From the NCBI GenBank assembly GCA_020345785.1, contig CP070771.1, forward strand, positions 4,387,253 to 4,396,391: a stretch of DNA of 9,139 nucleotides. Direction: 5' to 3'. The notes under the pieces are model-generated. The model had not been told where the DNA came from. It saw only the letters and a program-made list of their open reading frames with translations, and did no database searches. Origin of the DNA: Desulfobacterales bacterium. GTDB taxonomy: Bacteria; Desulfobacterota; Desulfobacteria; Desulfobacterales; JAFDCJ01. Within the stretch, counting starts at the first letter, position 1. Each line of letters begins with the position of its first letter. Made by a program: the position numbers and the translations under genes. Of the stretch, positions 1 to 7,021 are shown piece by piece.

Positions 1-362
1 CGATTTTAGGGCGTCTGGCGTCTACTGTGGCCTCCCGTCTGCAGGGCAAACACAACCCTTTGTATACGCCGCATGTCGATACCGGTGACTGGATCATCGT
101 GATCAATGCCGATAAGGTGTTGCTTACCGGGAAAAAACTGGATCAAAAGCGATATTACCGCCACAGCGGTTATATTGGCGGCCTCAGAACGACCACCGCC
201 AGAGAGCTCACCGAAAAACGTCCGGAAGATTTGATTCGTTTTGCCGTCAAAGGCATGCTGCCCAAAAACAAGCTGGGGCGAAAACAGTTCAAGAAATTAA
301 AAGTATATGCCGGAGACCAGCATCCTCATGAGGCCCAAAACCCAGAGGTTCTTGAAATATAA
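1..362 (+). CDS. rplM: 50S ribosomal protein L13, 5'-partial
   Basis: This is the C-terminal 119 codons of ribosomal protein L13, a primary-binding protein of the large subunit. The reading frame is open from base 3 and starts [13 protein letters not shown], which matches the TLGRLA block near residue 24 of E. coli L13. About 23 N-terminal residues therefore lie upstream of the window, against a usual length near 142. Conserved blocks follow in the expected order: [55 protein letters not shown] and [21 protein letters not shown]. The GTG at 27 is an internal valine, not the start. rpsI begins 25 nt after the TAA stop, the standard L13-S9 operon pairing. Nothing looks abnormal. Confidence 0.97.
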   Translation, partial: ILGRLASTVASRLQGKHNPLYTPHVDTGDWIIVINADKVLLTGKKLDQKRYYRHSGYIGGLRTTTARELTEKRPEDLIRFAVKGMLPKNKLGRKQFKKLKVYAGDQHPHEAQNPEVLEI

Positions 363-387
363 ATAAACTGATCTTTAGGGGAGTCAA

Positions 388-783
388 ATGCAGCAAGAAA
401 ACACTTTTTACGCAACCGGCAGACGTAAGACGGCCATTGCCAGAACGTGGATAAAACCGGGCAGCGGTGAAATCGTCATTAACGATCGCCCGGTGGAAGA
501 ATTTTTTCCGATTGAAACCATACGCAATGAAATGGTTCATCCGTTTAAAATAACCAACACCTTGGGTTCCTACGATGTGAAAGCAACTGTCGTGGGCGGC
601 GGTGTGTCCGGTCAGGCCGGGGCGGTTCGGCACGGTATCACCAGGGCTCTGGTATTGGCCGACCCTGATTTGAGAATACCGTTAAAAAAAGCCGGTTTTA
701 TCAAGCGTGATCCAAGGGTTAAGGAGAGAAAAAAATACGGGCAAAGAGGTGCCAGGGCCCGGTTCCAGTTTTCCAAACGTTAA
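388..783 (+). CDS. rpsI: 30S ribosomal protein S9
   Basis: This is ribosomal protein S9 (131 aa, the usual size of about 130) of the small-subunit head, whose C-terminal tail reaches towards the P-site tRNA. The sequence shows the N-terminal block FYATGRRKTAIARTW at residues 7-21. The block VVGGGVSGQAGAVRHGITRAL lies in the middle. The diagnostic basic tail KKYGQRGARARFQFSKR ends the protein, with the invariant terminal SKR. The ATG start is preceded by a purine-rich ribosome-binding site (AGGGGAG, 377-383). It lies 25 nt behind rplM and is followed by a strong terminator, so it is the last gene of the operon. Confidence 0.98.
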   Translation: MQQENTFYATGRRKTAIARTWIKPGSGEIVINDRPVEEFFPIETIRNEMVHPFKITNTLGSYDVKATVVGGGVSGQAGAVRHGITRALVLADPDLRIPLKKAGFIKRDPRVKERKKYGQRGARARFQFSKR

Positions 784-806
784 TTCAATTTTTTTTGATG
801 TTCTTG

Positions 807-843
807 AAGGGAATAGGTTATGGCCTATTCCCTTTCTTTTTTT
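807..843 (+). terminator. Rho-independent terminator of rplM-rpsI
   Basis: A perfect 11-bp stem, AAGGGAATAGG (807-817) with CCTATTCCCTT (824-834), encloses a 6-nt loop. A T-rich run (TCTTTTTTTC) follows directly. It begins 23 nt after the rpsI stop codon, which is the expected position for ending the ribosomal operon. Confidence 0.9.
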
Positions 844-1177
844 CAGCGGCCAAGGCAGGAAGCCCTGCGAAATTTTAGCGAAATCGCCTACCTGATTTAA
901 ATCATGAAAATTCCAAGCACCAATAACCAAATCCCTGGCCCAGACCGAATAAACACATGTAGTATGTATCGACTTTTGCTCCAGGATGGAGACGGGCTAA
1001 AAATACACCAACCAAGTCGCACCAGGGCGGGCGCAAACAAATTCCAATAACCCAAATTCAAAATTCCAAACACATCTTAATTTAATAAAAAGTTATCCTG
1101 CGGGAAGGCGACTGCGACTACTACTTGTATTGCGGTGTGATTTGTGTCATAGATTTCTCGAATTGCATTCGAAAAAT
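844..1177. other. Non-coding gap between rpsI and pxpA with AATTCCAA-type repeat motifs
   Basis: No convincing gene is seen in either strand. The stretch is A-rich and carries two related segments built on AAATTCCAA and AATAACC(C)AAAT. The first lies at 907-934 and the second at about 1038-1073. They look like degenerate copies of a short dispersed motif. No convincing -35/-10 promoter pair could be identified for pxpA, although its promoter presumably lies here because a terminator sits upstream. Confidence 0.5.
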
Positions 1178-1183
1178 GGAGGT
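1178..1183 (+). promoter_or_regulatory. Shine-Dalgarno site that fixes the pxpA start
   Basis: GGAGGT lies 6 nt before the ATG at 1190. An ATG-independent longer frame opens at GTG 1130, but it has no such site and its extra 20 residues match nothing in the family. The start at 1190 is therefore preferred. Confidence 0.85.
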
Positions 1184-1189
1184 AAAATC

Positions 1190-1972
1190 ATGCCGGCAAA
1201 TAAAATCGACCTGAATTCCGATGTCGGGGAAAGCTTTGGAAATTATAAACTCGGTTTGGACGAAGAGGTCATTCCTCTAATCAGTTCAGCCAATATTGCC
1301 TGCGGGTTTCATGCCGGTGATCCGACGGTGATGAAACGCACCGTCGCCATTGCCAAAGAAAACGGCGTTGCCCTGGGCGTACATCCGGGATTTCCGGACC
1401 TGATCGGTTTCGGTCGGCGCAACCTGGATGCTTCCCTGGATGAAATCAAAGATTACGTAACCTACCAGATCGGTGCCCTTCAGGCATTTGCAACTGCCCA
1501 GGGAATGACAATACAGCATGTCAAACCCCACGGTGCTCTCTATAACATGGCCGTTCGGAATCCGAATATCTGGGAGGCAGTTGCCGAGGCGGTAGCTGCT
1601 GTGGACACACGCCTCATCTTATTTGTCCTGGCCGGCTCAAATCGCAAAGACCTGGAAGCCATCGGCCACCGACACGGAATCCGCATGGCCTTTGAGTTTT
1701 TTGGTGACCGTGCTTACAACCCGGATGGATCACTTGTTTCGCGGAAAGAACCCGGCGCGGTGATTCATGACCACCAGGCAGTAGCCGCCAAAGTTTTGAA
1801 AATGGTTAAAGAGGGCCGGGTGGTTTGCCGGGACGGTTCCGAAATAGAAATGGCGGCAGATACCATCTGTGTGCACGGCGATAATCCGGCCGCGCTGGCG
1901 TTGGTGAAAAATATACGAGAGAGCCTGCAGTCGGCAGGGGTCGAAATTGCTGCAGCGGGTGCGTTTCTCTAG
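1190..1972 (+). CDS. pxpA: 5-oxoprolinase subunit A (LamB/YcsF family)
   Basis: PxpA is the subunit of the three-part prokaryotic ATP-dependent 5-oxoprolinase (EC 3.5.2.9) that works with PxpB and PxpC to convert 5-oxo-L-proline plus ATP and water to glutamate. The protein is cytoplasmic, with no signal peptide. It has 260 aa, close to the usual 245-255. Family blocks visible are DLNSDVGESFG (residues 7-17), SSANIACGFHAGDP (32-45), GVHPGFPDLIGFGRR (63-77), VKPHGALYN (111-119), FFGDRAYNPDGSL and, near the end, CVHGDNP (227-233). The conserved Asp and His residues of these blocks suggest a polysaccharide-deacetylase-like metal or substrate site. The start at 1190 was chosen for its GGAGGT site. 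pxpB and pxpC lie downstream in the same direction, but only after a 566-bp repeat-bearing gap. Older databases call this family LamB/YcsF or lactam utilisation protein. Confidence 0.94.
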   Translation: MPANKIDLNSDVGESFGNYKLGLDEEVIPLISSANIACGFHAGDPTVMKRTVAIAKENGVALGVHPGFPDLIGFGRRNLDASLDEIKDYVTYQIGALQAFATAQGMTIQHVKPHGALYNMAVRNPNIWEAVAEAVAAVDTRLILFVLAGSNRKDLEAIGHRHGIRMAFEFFGDRAYNPDGSLVSRKEPGAVIHDHQAVAAKVLKMVKEGRVVCRDGSEIEMAADTICVHGDNPAALALVKNIRESLQSAGVEIAAAGAFL

Positions 1973-2156
1973 CTGCAGCTGCGAATTTGATCCTTTGGGT
2001 GCTCGAGTTTTGGGTTTTTAAATAGTTGTATCCTTGTTTTGACGATCGCGTCATTAAGGCAAATTCGCAGGTTTCAGTGTTCAGGCATCAGGTTTCAGCC
2101 TAGTCGATGTCCGTTATAGCAGCCAATTTTATCTATACAGAAACGTTAGGGAAATA

Positions 2157-2217
2157 GCATCGGAATTAATGAAGTTACATACGTAACCTCAGATGAAACT
2201 TCACTAAATTCGATGTC
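2157..2217. repeat. Imperfect palindrome in the pxpA-pxpB gap
   Basis: The left arm 2157-2176 (GCATCGGAATTAATGAAGTT) pairs with the right arm 2197-2217 (AACTTCACTAAATTCGATGTC) apart from about one bulge and a few mismatches. The core TGAAGTT/AACTTCA is perfect. Between the arms sits a smaller inverted repeat, GTTAC (2174-2178) with GTAAC (2183-2187), which would compete with the outer stem. There is no T-run after it, so it is not a typical intrinsic terminator. Confidence 0.55.
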
Positions 2218-2242
2218 ATTTTTAGGCTGGAGCTATTGGTTG

Positions 2243-2315
2243 GTGGGAGTGGCTTGTAGCCACGATGATAACTGTCGGCCCGACCGAGTTCATCGCGGTT
2301 AAAAACCGCTCCCAC
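2243..2315. repeat. REP-like inverted pair, copy A
   Basis: Two 24-nt units face each other. The left unit, 2243-2266, begins GTGGGAG and contains the hairpin GTGGCT-tgt-AGCCAC. The right unit, 2292-2315, read on the - strand also begins GTGGGAG and contains GCGGTT-ttt-AACCGC. Both end CGAT. The two units agree except for paired, compensating changes in the stem and in the loop. The spacer is 25 nt. This GTGGGAG head plus small hairpin is the layout of REP/BIME elements, which RAYT (TnpA-REP) transposases are known to mobilise in other bacteria. No such gene is in this window. Confidence 0.8.
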
Positions 2316-2538
2316 AACATCTTGATACGGTATTCAGGCAGCGGAATGCAGCGATATCAGTATTCGATGTTCAGCTTTGAACGTTCGATGTTTCACGCCT
2401 CGGCGTGATTCATTAGTTTATTGTTTCGATCAAACTGGCCGCCTTCGGCTGCCAGCGGCGCTGCTGCCTGCCCTCCGAAGCCTGGAAGGCGAAGGGGGGA
2501 CACCTGACACCAGAAACCTGAAACCTTCTCTTGATAAC

Positions 2539-3234
2539 ATGCTCTGCGAAAAACCAATATTTCGCCTCATGGGGGATCGTGCACTCCTGGTTGAACTGGG
2601 GGATGAAATCAGTCCCGCCGTCAACCAAAGCGTTCAGGAACTTTTTACCGCGTTGGACATTCGAAAACCCCAAGGGATCCTTGAACTGGTACCCAGCTAT
2701 CGATCCTTGCTGGTGATCTGTGAACCATTGACCGTATCCCTTGATGATCTAAAGTCCATCGTTCTTGACATTCATGAAAAATTGGATCGATCGCAATTGC
2801 CGGAACCGCGGACCGTCAAAATCCCGGTGGTATACGGTGACAAATACGGGCCCGACCTGGCAGCGGTGGCGGAATATCATCATATGACCCCCGATGAGGT
2901 CATCACGCATCACACCCAACCCACCTACCGGGTATACATGATCGGTTTCACGCCGGGCTACCCCTACCTGGGTGAACTGCCGGACGCCATTGCCACCCCG
3001 CGGCGCAAAACTCCGCGCACCCTGGTCCCCAGAGGATCGGTCGGAATTGCTCAAAAGCAGACCGGGATTTACTCGGTTGACAGCCCCGGCGGGTGGCAGA
3101 TCATCGGATGGACGCCGATCCCGCAATTTGATCCGCAACGAAACCCACCGAGTTTGCTGGTAATGGGGGACCGGGTTGAATTTTTGTCGATAACCGCTGA
3201 GGAAGCTGATCAATGGCAGCCGCAGAGATTTTAG
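2539..3234 (+). CDS. pxpB: 5-oxoprolinase subunit B (KipI/allophanate hydrolase subunit 1 family)
   Basis: PxpB is one of the two AHS-type subunits of the 5-oxoprolinase complex. Its B. subtilis relative KipI was first described as an inhibitor of the sporulation kinase KinA. With the ATG at 2539 the protein has 231 aa, like E. coli PxpB (218) and KipI (about 240). The N-terminal block FRLMGDRALLVELGDEI (residues 8-24) is typical of the family. The central hallmark IGFTPGYPYLG is at residues 135-145, followed by TPRRKTPRTLVPRGSVGIA and the C-terminal block SPGGWQIIGWTP (182-193). The open frame reaches back to a TTG at 2377, but those 54 extra codons run through repeat-like DNA. No strong ribosome-binding site precedes 2539, so the start is somewhat uncertain and M11 (2569) is an alternative. 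The 3' end overlaps pxpC by 22 nt. Confidence 0.92.
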   Translation: MLCEKPIFRLMGDRALLVELGDEISPAVNQSVQELFTALDIRKPQGILELVPSYRSLLVICEPLTVSLDDLKSIVLDIHEKLDRSQLPEPRTVKIPVVYGDKYGPDLAAVAEYHHMTPDEVITHHTQPTYRVYMIGFTPGYPYLGELPDAIATPRRKTPRTLVPRGSVGIAQKQTGIYSVDSPGGWQIIGWTPIPQFDPQRNPPSLLVMGDRVEFLSITAEEADQWQPQRF

Positions 3235-4175
3235 AAATACTGTCGCCGGGTGCATTGACATCGATCCAGGATTTGGGCCGCTACGGATACGGCCGATTCG
3301 GCGTTGCGCCCAGCGGCGCGCTGGATGCGTTCGCCCTTCGAATTGCCAACCTGCTGGTCGGCAACCGGCAGGATCAGGCCTGTTTTGAGGCGATGTTGCT
3401 GGGCCCGAGAGTCAAGGCCTTAACCGACATCGTCGTGAGTCTCACGGGCGGCGACCTTCAGCCCCGGCGCAACGGGCAACCGATCCATATGTGGCGGTCG
3501 CATGTGTTCAAAAAAGACGATATATTGTCATTCAAGGCGCCGCTGAGCGGATTCAGGGCCTATTTGGCCGTGGCCGGCGGCATCGGCGTGCCGGTGGTTA
3601 TGGGCAGCAAGTCGACCAATCTGCCTTCGGGTTTCGGCGGATATCAGGGACGGCAGTTGAAAAAAGGCGATATTCTGCGCTCGGAATCGACTGGCAGCGG
3701 TTTGAGCCTTGCCGGCCGCGCAATTGACTCCCAATGGATCCCGCAATATTCGAACAAATGGACTCTGCGGGTGATCTGGGGACCGCAGGATGACCATTTT
3801 CCGGATCAAAGCCGGGATCTTTTTCTGAACGCCGCTTATAAGATGTCGCCGGAATCCGATCGGACCGGTATCCGCCTGCAGGGGCCCGTGATTCAACGCA
3901 AAGCGGATATCGAGGAATCGATCATTTCAGAAGGCGTTGTCTGCGGTTCCATTCAGATTCCGGGCGACGGCAAGCCCATTATTATTCTGGGTGAGACCGT
4001 TACCGGCGGCTACCGTAAAATTGCCACCGTGATTTCGGCCGATCTGCCCCTGCTGGGCCAAATCAAACCCGGAGACGAGGTTCGCTTCGCAGCGGTCTCC
4101 CTGGAAGCGTCACATCGAGCCCTTCGCGACGCGGAAGACCTGATCAGAAGAATTGAACAGAGCTTAACGGCCTGA
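3213..4175 (+). CDS. pxpC: 5-oxoprolinase subunit C (KipA/biotin-dependent carboxyltransferase-like, AHS2 family)
   Basis: PxpC is the second AHS-type subunit of ATP-dependent 5-oxoprolinase and pairs with PxpB. It has 320 aa, against about 310 in E. coli. Diagnostic blocks are SPGALTSIQDLGRYGYGRFG (residues 11-30) with VAPSGALD (31-38), AVAGGIGVPVVMGSKSTNLP (119-138), SGFGGYQGRQLKKGD (139-153), SDRTGIRLQGP (216-226), and SEGVVCGSIQIPGDGKPIII (239-258) leading into TVTGGYRKIATVISADL. The ATG at 3213 lies inside the end of pxpB with GAGGAA (3199-3204) 8 nt upstream, so the two subunits are probably made by coupled translation. The 3' end overlaps the convergent thiamine-diphosphate gene by 12 nt. 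Databases often label this family biotin-dependent carboxyltransferase or urea amidolyase-like, but the neighbouring PxpA and PxpB favour oxoprolinase. Confidence 0.94.
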   Translation: MAAAEILEILSPGALTSIQDLGRYGYGRFGVAPSGALDAFALRIANLLVGNRQDQACFEAMLLGPRVKALTDIVVSLTGGDLQPRRNGQPIHMWRSHVFKKDDILSFKAPLSGFRAYLAVAGGIGVPVVMGSKSTNLPSGFGGYQGRQLKKGDILRSESTGSGLSLAGRAIDSQWIPQYSNKWTLRVIWGPQDDHFPDQSRDLFLNAAYKMSPESDRTGIRLQGPVIQRKADIEESIISEGVVCGSIQIPGDGKPIIILGETVTGGYRKIATVISADLPLLGQIKPGDEVRFAAVSLEASHRALRDAEDLIRRIEQSLTA

Positions 4176-5153
4176 AGTTTTTTCGGCCGCCTCCAGCCAG
4201 CTGTAGACCGGGGGCAGATGATCGACTTCCGATTGGGTCTTGACATCCAGGAAGACGGGCTTCCTGCTGTTGAATGCCTTATCCAGGGCCGCATCCAGTT
4301 CCGGGGGACCGCTGACTTCCAGCGCTTTCAATCCGAAGCCCTCGGCCACCAGAGCCGGTCGACCCGGCGTAAAATCCACCGAGAAGTATTTGCCGCTGCT
4401 GTGCAGTTTCTGCAGGGCCTTGATCCAGCCGAAGGTGCTGTTGTTGAAATGAATTAAAATAGCAGGGATCTCAAGCCGGGACAGGGTTTCAAGTTCTCCG
4501 GCCGACATGCCCAGGCTGCCGTCGCCGAACAGCCCCACCAGGCGCGCCCCGGGCCGGGCAAAGTGCGCACCCACCAGCGCCGGAATGGCATATCCCAGCC
4601 CGCCGTATGAGCGTGGAATAATTAAGCGGGAGTCGCTGCCGCCCATCTTTAAAAATCGGCTGATATAAGGCGTGGGGGTGCCGGCATCCGAAATGACGAC
4701 GGCGCTTGACGTCAGTCGCCGGCTTAATGCTGCAATGATGCGCTGGGGTTTTAACGGGACCTCATCGGAGCGAAAGTCGTCTTCAGCTTTTTGCCAGAAT
4801 TCAGCTCTTGACGCGTTTAATGATTCGACCCAGGACGACGGCTCACGCTGTGTGGTTTTGCCTTTCACCAGGATCAGCAAATCCTCTATCACCAGTCGGG
4901 CGTCACCGGCGACACTCAGGGTGTTTTGGAAGTTGTTCCCCAGCATCTCCGGGTTCAGGTCGATTTGAATGATTTTGCGGTCCGGTCTGTAGGCCGGCAT
5001 TGACCAGTTTATGGTGGATACCGAGCCCATCTTGCAGCCGATATAAAGCAGGACATCTCCCGCTTCAACGGCCCGGTGGGCGTGGGGATGAAATCCGTTG
5101 TCTCCGATGACCCCCATGGCCAGGGGGTGGTCATCCGGCATGATTCCCTTCAC
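4164..5153 (-). pseudogene. Thiamine-diphosphate-dependent enzyme (acetolactate synthase large-subunit-like), N-terminally truncated
   Basis: The protein belongs to the ThDP decarboxylase/acetolactate synthase superfamily, but only the later part is present (329 residues from a GTG at 5153; full family members have about 550). It opens in the middle of the central domain with KGIMPDDHPLAMGVIGDNGF and continues with VLLYIGCKMGS and IIQIDLNPEMLGNN. The C-terminal ThDP-binding domain is complete, with PRSYGGLGYAIPALVGA (residues 180-196) and the metal/ThDP motif GDGS (210-213) followed after 24 residues by NN (237-238). The N-terminal PYR domain with the activating glutamate is absent. A stop (TGA) occurs seven codons before the GTG, and no frame upstream encodes the missing part. 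The gene is therefore probably inactive despite an intact frame. The exact substrate cannot be told. A separately made second subunit seems unlikely because the break falls inside a domain. Confidence 0.8.
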
Positions 5154-5285
5154 CCAAGATCTGTGCGCCGGTCATTGTTATCCCTGCTTTCGATTGAAGT
5201 TTTGGAAGATTTATTCACTCCACTAACATTTAATAATCATTTTGACAAGTTAAAGAGGAAAGCGCGCGGTGGCTCAAGAAATAAG

Positions 5286-5402
5286 GGACTGCGTCATTTA
5301 GACAAATGTTTCAGAATTTACTTTGACGTTTCGCCGGGAGAATTTATTCGAACCTTGCAAAATATACAGAAACTGCTTAAGGTGTTTGTAATTGACCAAT
5401 GA
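5286..5402 (+). pseudogene. Probable C-terminal remnant of an AraC-family regulator
   Basis: The last 38 residues of an open frame ending at TGA 5400-5402 read GLRHLDKCFRIYF then DVSPGEFIRTLQNIQKLL. This resembles the second helix-turn-helix of AraC/XylS regulators, whose consensus runs roughly s..hL.rlFk...G.sP.eyir.lRl..A..lL. The first helix-turn-helix and the sensor domain are not found upstream. The in-frame codons before about 5286 do not look like AraC and run into DNA antisense to the truncated ThDP gene. It is AT-richer than its neighbours. The identification rests on a short match by eye and could be wrong. If right, this is a broken gene lying head-to-head with the truncated ThDP gene. 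Confidence 0.4.
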
Positions 5403-5532
5403 ACCCCAAACCCGGATCGGCCGGAATCCAAGCGTGCCATGCGGCAATATCCTGTGACAACCTGCCTGCAGCCTGCTGAAACGTTGGCCTCCGGCTCGGT
5501 GAAAAGATTGGCTAAAATTCGGATATAGCAAA

Positions 5533-5538
5533 AGGAGG
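5533..5538 (+). promoter_or_regulatory. Consensus Shine-Dalgarno site of the aldehyde dehydrogenase gene
   Basis: A perfect AGGAGG sits 7 nt before the ATG at 5546, within AAAGGAGGAT. It is the strongest ribosome-binding site in the window, which suggests efficient translation and confirms the start. Confidence 0.85.
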
Positions 5539-5545
5539 ATAAAAA

Positions 5546-7021
5546 ATGGCTACCAATGGCTATAAAATGTACATCAATGGTGAATGGGTCGGCAAGGATG
5601 AAACCTTTGCCGATTATAACCCCGCCAACGGGGTAGTTTGGGCCGAGATTCCCAACGGGACGCGGGAAGACGCCAAAAAAGCCGTCGAGGCCGCCGCCGC
5701 CGCGCAGCCCGAATGGGCCGCCTTGCCTCACTCCGCACGCGCCGGTTATCTGCTGAAAGCAGCCGATATTCTGGAAAGACGCCAGACGGATTTCGTCAAC
5801 GCGCTGATCGAGGAAGGCGGGGGCTGGATCGGCAAGGGGATGTTTGAGAGCGGTTATACACCCGGCATTTTTCGGGCGGCCGCCGCTGCGGTCTACCAAA
5901 TGACCGGTGAAATTTTGCCGTCGGAGCACGGCAAAATCAGCATGGTGATTCGCAAGCCGCTGGGGGTCGTCTCGGTGATCTCGCCGTGGAACTTTCCCTT
6001 GCTGCTCTCTTCGCGCGGCCTGGCGGTCGCCCTGGCGGTAGGCAATGCGGTTGTGTTGAAACCCTCGGAAGAAACGCCGGTGGCAGGCGGGATCCTGATC
6101 GCCGAACTTTTCGAAGAAGCAGGGCTGCCGAAAGGTGTCTTTAACGTGGTGACCTGTGCGCGGGAAAATGTGGCGGATGTAGGCGATGAACTGGTCGCCA
6201 ATCCGCTGGTTGGAGGCGTCAGCTTTACCGGATCGACGGCCGTCGGCCGTCAGGTGGCTTCCAAAGCCGGGCAGATGCTCAAGAAAGTCTGTGTGGAGCT
6301 GGGCGGCAAAGACTCCCTGATCGTCCTCGATGACGCCGACATGGAACTGGCGCTGAACGCGGCAACCTTCGGCACCTTTATGCACCAGGGACAAATCTGT
6401 ATGTCGGTGGAGAAAATCATCGTCGATGAAGCAGTTGCCGCCGAGTTTACCGAGCGGTTTGTGGCCAAAGTGAAAACCCTCAAGGTCGGCGACCCGCGGG
6501 AGATGCCCAATGTCATCGGGCCGATCATCAACCAGCGGCAGTTGGATAAGATTCACGCTCAGGTGACCGATGCCGTCGAAAAGGGCGCGCAGCTGCTGGC
6601 CGGCGGAAAATTTGAAGGCTTGTTCTACCAGCCGACGGTGTTGACCGGCATCACGCCTGAAATGCGCATTTATCAGGAAGAAACCTTTGGTCCGGTGGCA
6701 CCGATTATTACGGTGAAGGGCGTCGATGAAGCAGTGGCGGTGGCCAACGACTCCGAGTACGGCCTTTCAGCGGGCATCATCACGCGCGACGAGGAAAAAG
6801 GGCTCGCGGTCGCCAATCGCCTGCAAACGGGCATGGCCCACGTCAATGACAGCTCGGTGAATGACGAGCCGCACGTGCCCTTCGGCGGCGTCAAAAACAG
6901 CGGCGTCGGACGTCACGGCGGCAGGGCATCCGTGGAGACTTTTACCGAGCTTCGCTGGTTGACCCTGGAGCGGGGCGGCAGGCATTATCCGCCGCCGTTC
7001 GTGGTTGAACCCCGCGGATGA
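5546..7021 (+). CDS. NAD(P)-dependent aldehyde dehydrogenase, aromatic-aldehyde (vanillin/benzaldehyde) dehydrogenase-like
   Basis: This is a complete 491-aa member of the ALDH superfamily, oxidising an aldehyde to its acid with NAD(P)+ in the cytoplasm. All key parts are present: SPWNFPL with N149 for the oxyanion hole, KPSEETP for coenzyme binding, FTGSTAVG (residues 227-234), the general-base E251 in CVELGGKDS, the nucleophile C285 in GQICMS, and EETFGP with E379. The block FMHQGQICMSVEKI and the end PFGGVKNSGVGRHGGRASVETFTELRW resemble the vanillin/benzaldehyde/salicylaldehyde dehydrogenase branch rather than betaine-aldehyde or succinate-semialdehyde enzymes. This is from family memory, and the substrate is not certain. 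The gene stands alone: the upstream gap holds broken genes and the downstream gap holds repeats, so it may be its own transcription unit. Confidence 0.92.
   Translation: MATNGYKMYINGEWVGKDETFADYNPANGVVWAEIPNGTREDAKKAVEAAAAAQPEWAALPHSARAGYLLKAADILERRQTDFVNALIEEGGGWIGKGMFESGYTPGIFRAAAAAVYQMTGEILPSEHGKISMVIRKPLGVVSVISPWNFPLLLSSRGLAVALAVGNAVVLKPSEETPVAGGILIAELFEEAGLPKGVFNVVTCARENVADVGDELVANPLVGGVSFTGSTAVGRQVASKAGQMLKKVCVELGGKDSLIVLDDADMELALNAATFGTFMHQGQICMSVEKIIVDEAVAAEFTERFVAKVKTLKVGDPREMPNVIGPIINQRQLDKIHAQVTDAVEKGAQLLAGGKFEGLFYQPTVLTGITPEMRIYQEETFGPVAPIITVKGVDEAVAVANDSEYGLSAGIITRDEEKGLAVANRLQTGMAHVNDSSVNDEPHVPFGGVKNSGVGRHGGRASVETFTELRWLTLERGGRHYPPPFVVEPRG

Larger units (their letters stand above)
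1973..2538. other. 566-bp non-coding, repeat-bearing gap between pxpA and pxpB
   Basis: No gene is supported here. In order the gap holds: an 11-bp inverted repeat, CTGCGAATTTG (1979-1989) with CAAATTCGCAG (2060-2070); a CAGGTTTCAG-type segment (2068-2098); an imperfect palindrome (2157-2217); a REP-like inverted pair (2243-2315); two copies of TTCGATGTT (2363-2371, 2384-2392); a GC-rich hairpin with stem CTGGC/GCCAG (2435-2455); and an ACCTGACACC/GAAACCTGAAACC segment (about 2500-2525). The last is roughly the reverse complement of the segment at 2068-2098. The gap looks assembled from short dispersed repeats. Confidence 0.6.
5154..5545. other. Gap between the truncated ThDP gene and the aldehyde dehydrogenase
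   Basis: Apart from the probable AraC remnant, no gene is supported. 5154-5285 is AT-rich and matches nothing I recognise. 5403-5530 holds no recognised motif. A promoter for the dehydrogenase probably lies here but none could be picked with confidence. Confidence 0.4.

Noticed and set aside
1130..1189. Longer pxpA starting at GTG 1130
   Set aside because: The added 20 residues (MRCDLCHRFL...) are not family-like, and a good ribosome-binding site sits directly before ATG 1190.
2377..2538. Longer pxpB starting at TTG 2377
   Set aside because: The extra codons cross repeat-like DNA (TTCGATGTT copies, a GC-rich hairpin) and would make the protein 54 residues longer than relatives.
2749..3261. 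A 170-codon open frame on the - strand opposite pxpB
   Set aside because: It is antisense to the conserved AHS1 blocks of PxpB and has no recognisable motif of its own.
4168..4189. CGGCC/GGCCG stem with T-run at the convergent gene ends as a terminator
   Set aside because: The stem is only 5 bp, the T-run is in the loop rather than after the stem, and no U-tract follows on either strand.
5242..5247. TTGACA resembling a -35 box upstream of the aldehyde dehydrogenase
   Set aside because: The expected -10 position 16-18 nt downstream is GC-rich (CGCGCGG), so no promoter can be claimed.
5318..6556. A 412-codon open frame on the - strand opposite the aldehyde dehydrogenase
   Set aside because: It lies antisense to a gene with all ALDH motifs, is rich in His, Arg and Gly as antisense frames of GC-rich genes are, and shows no domain.
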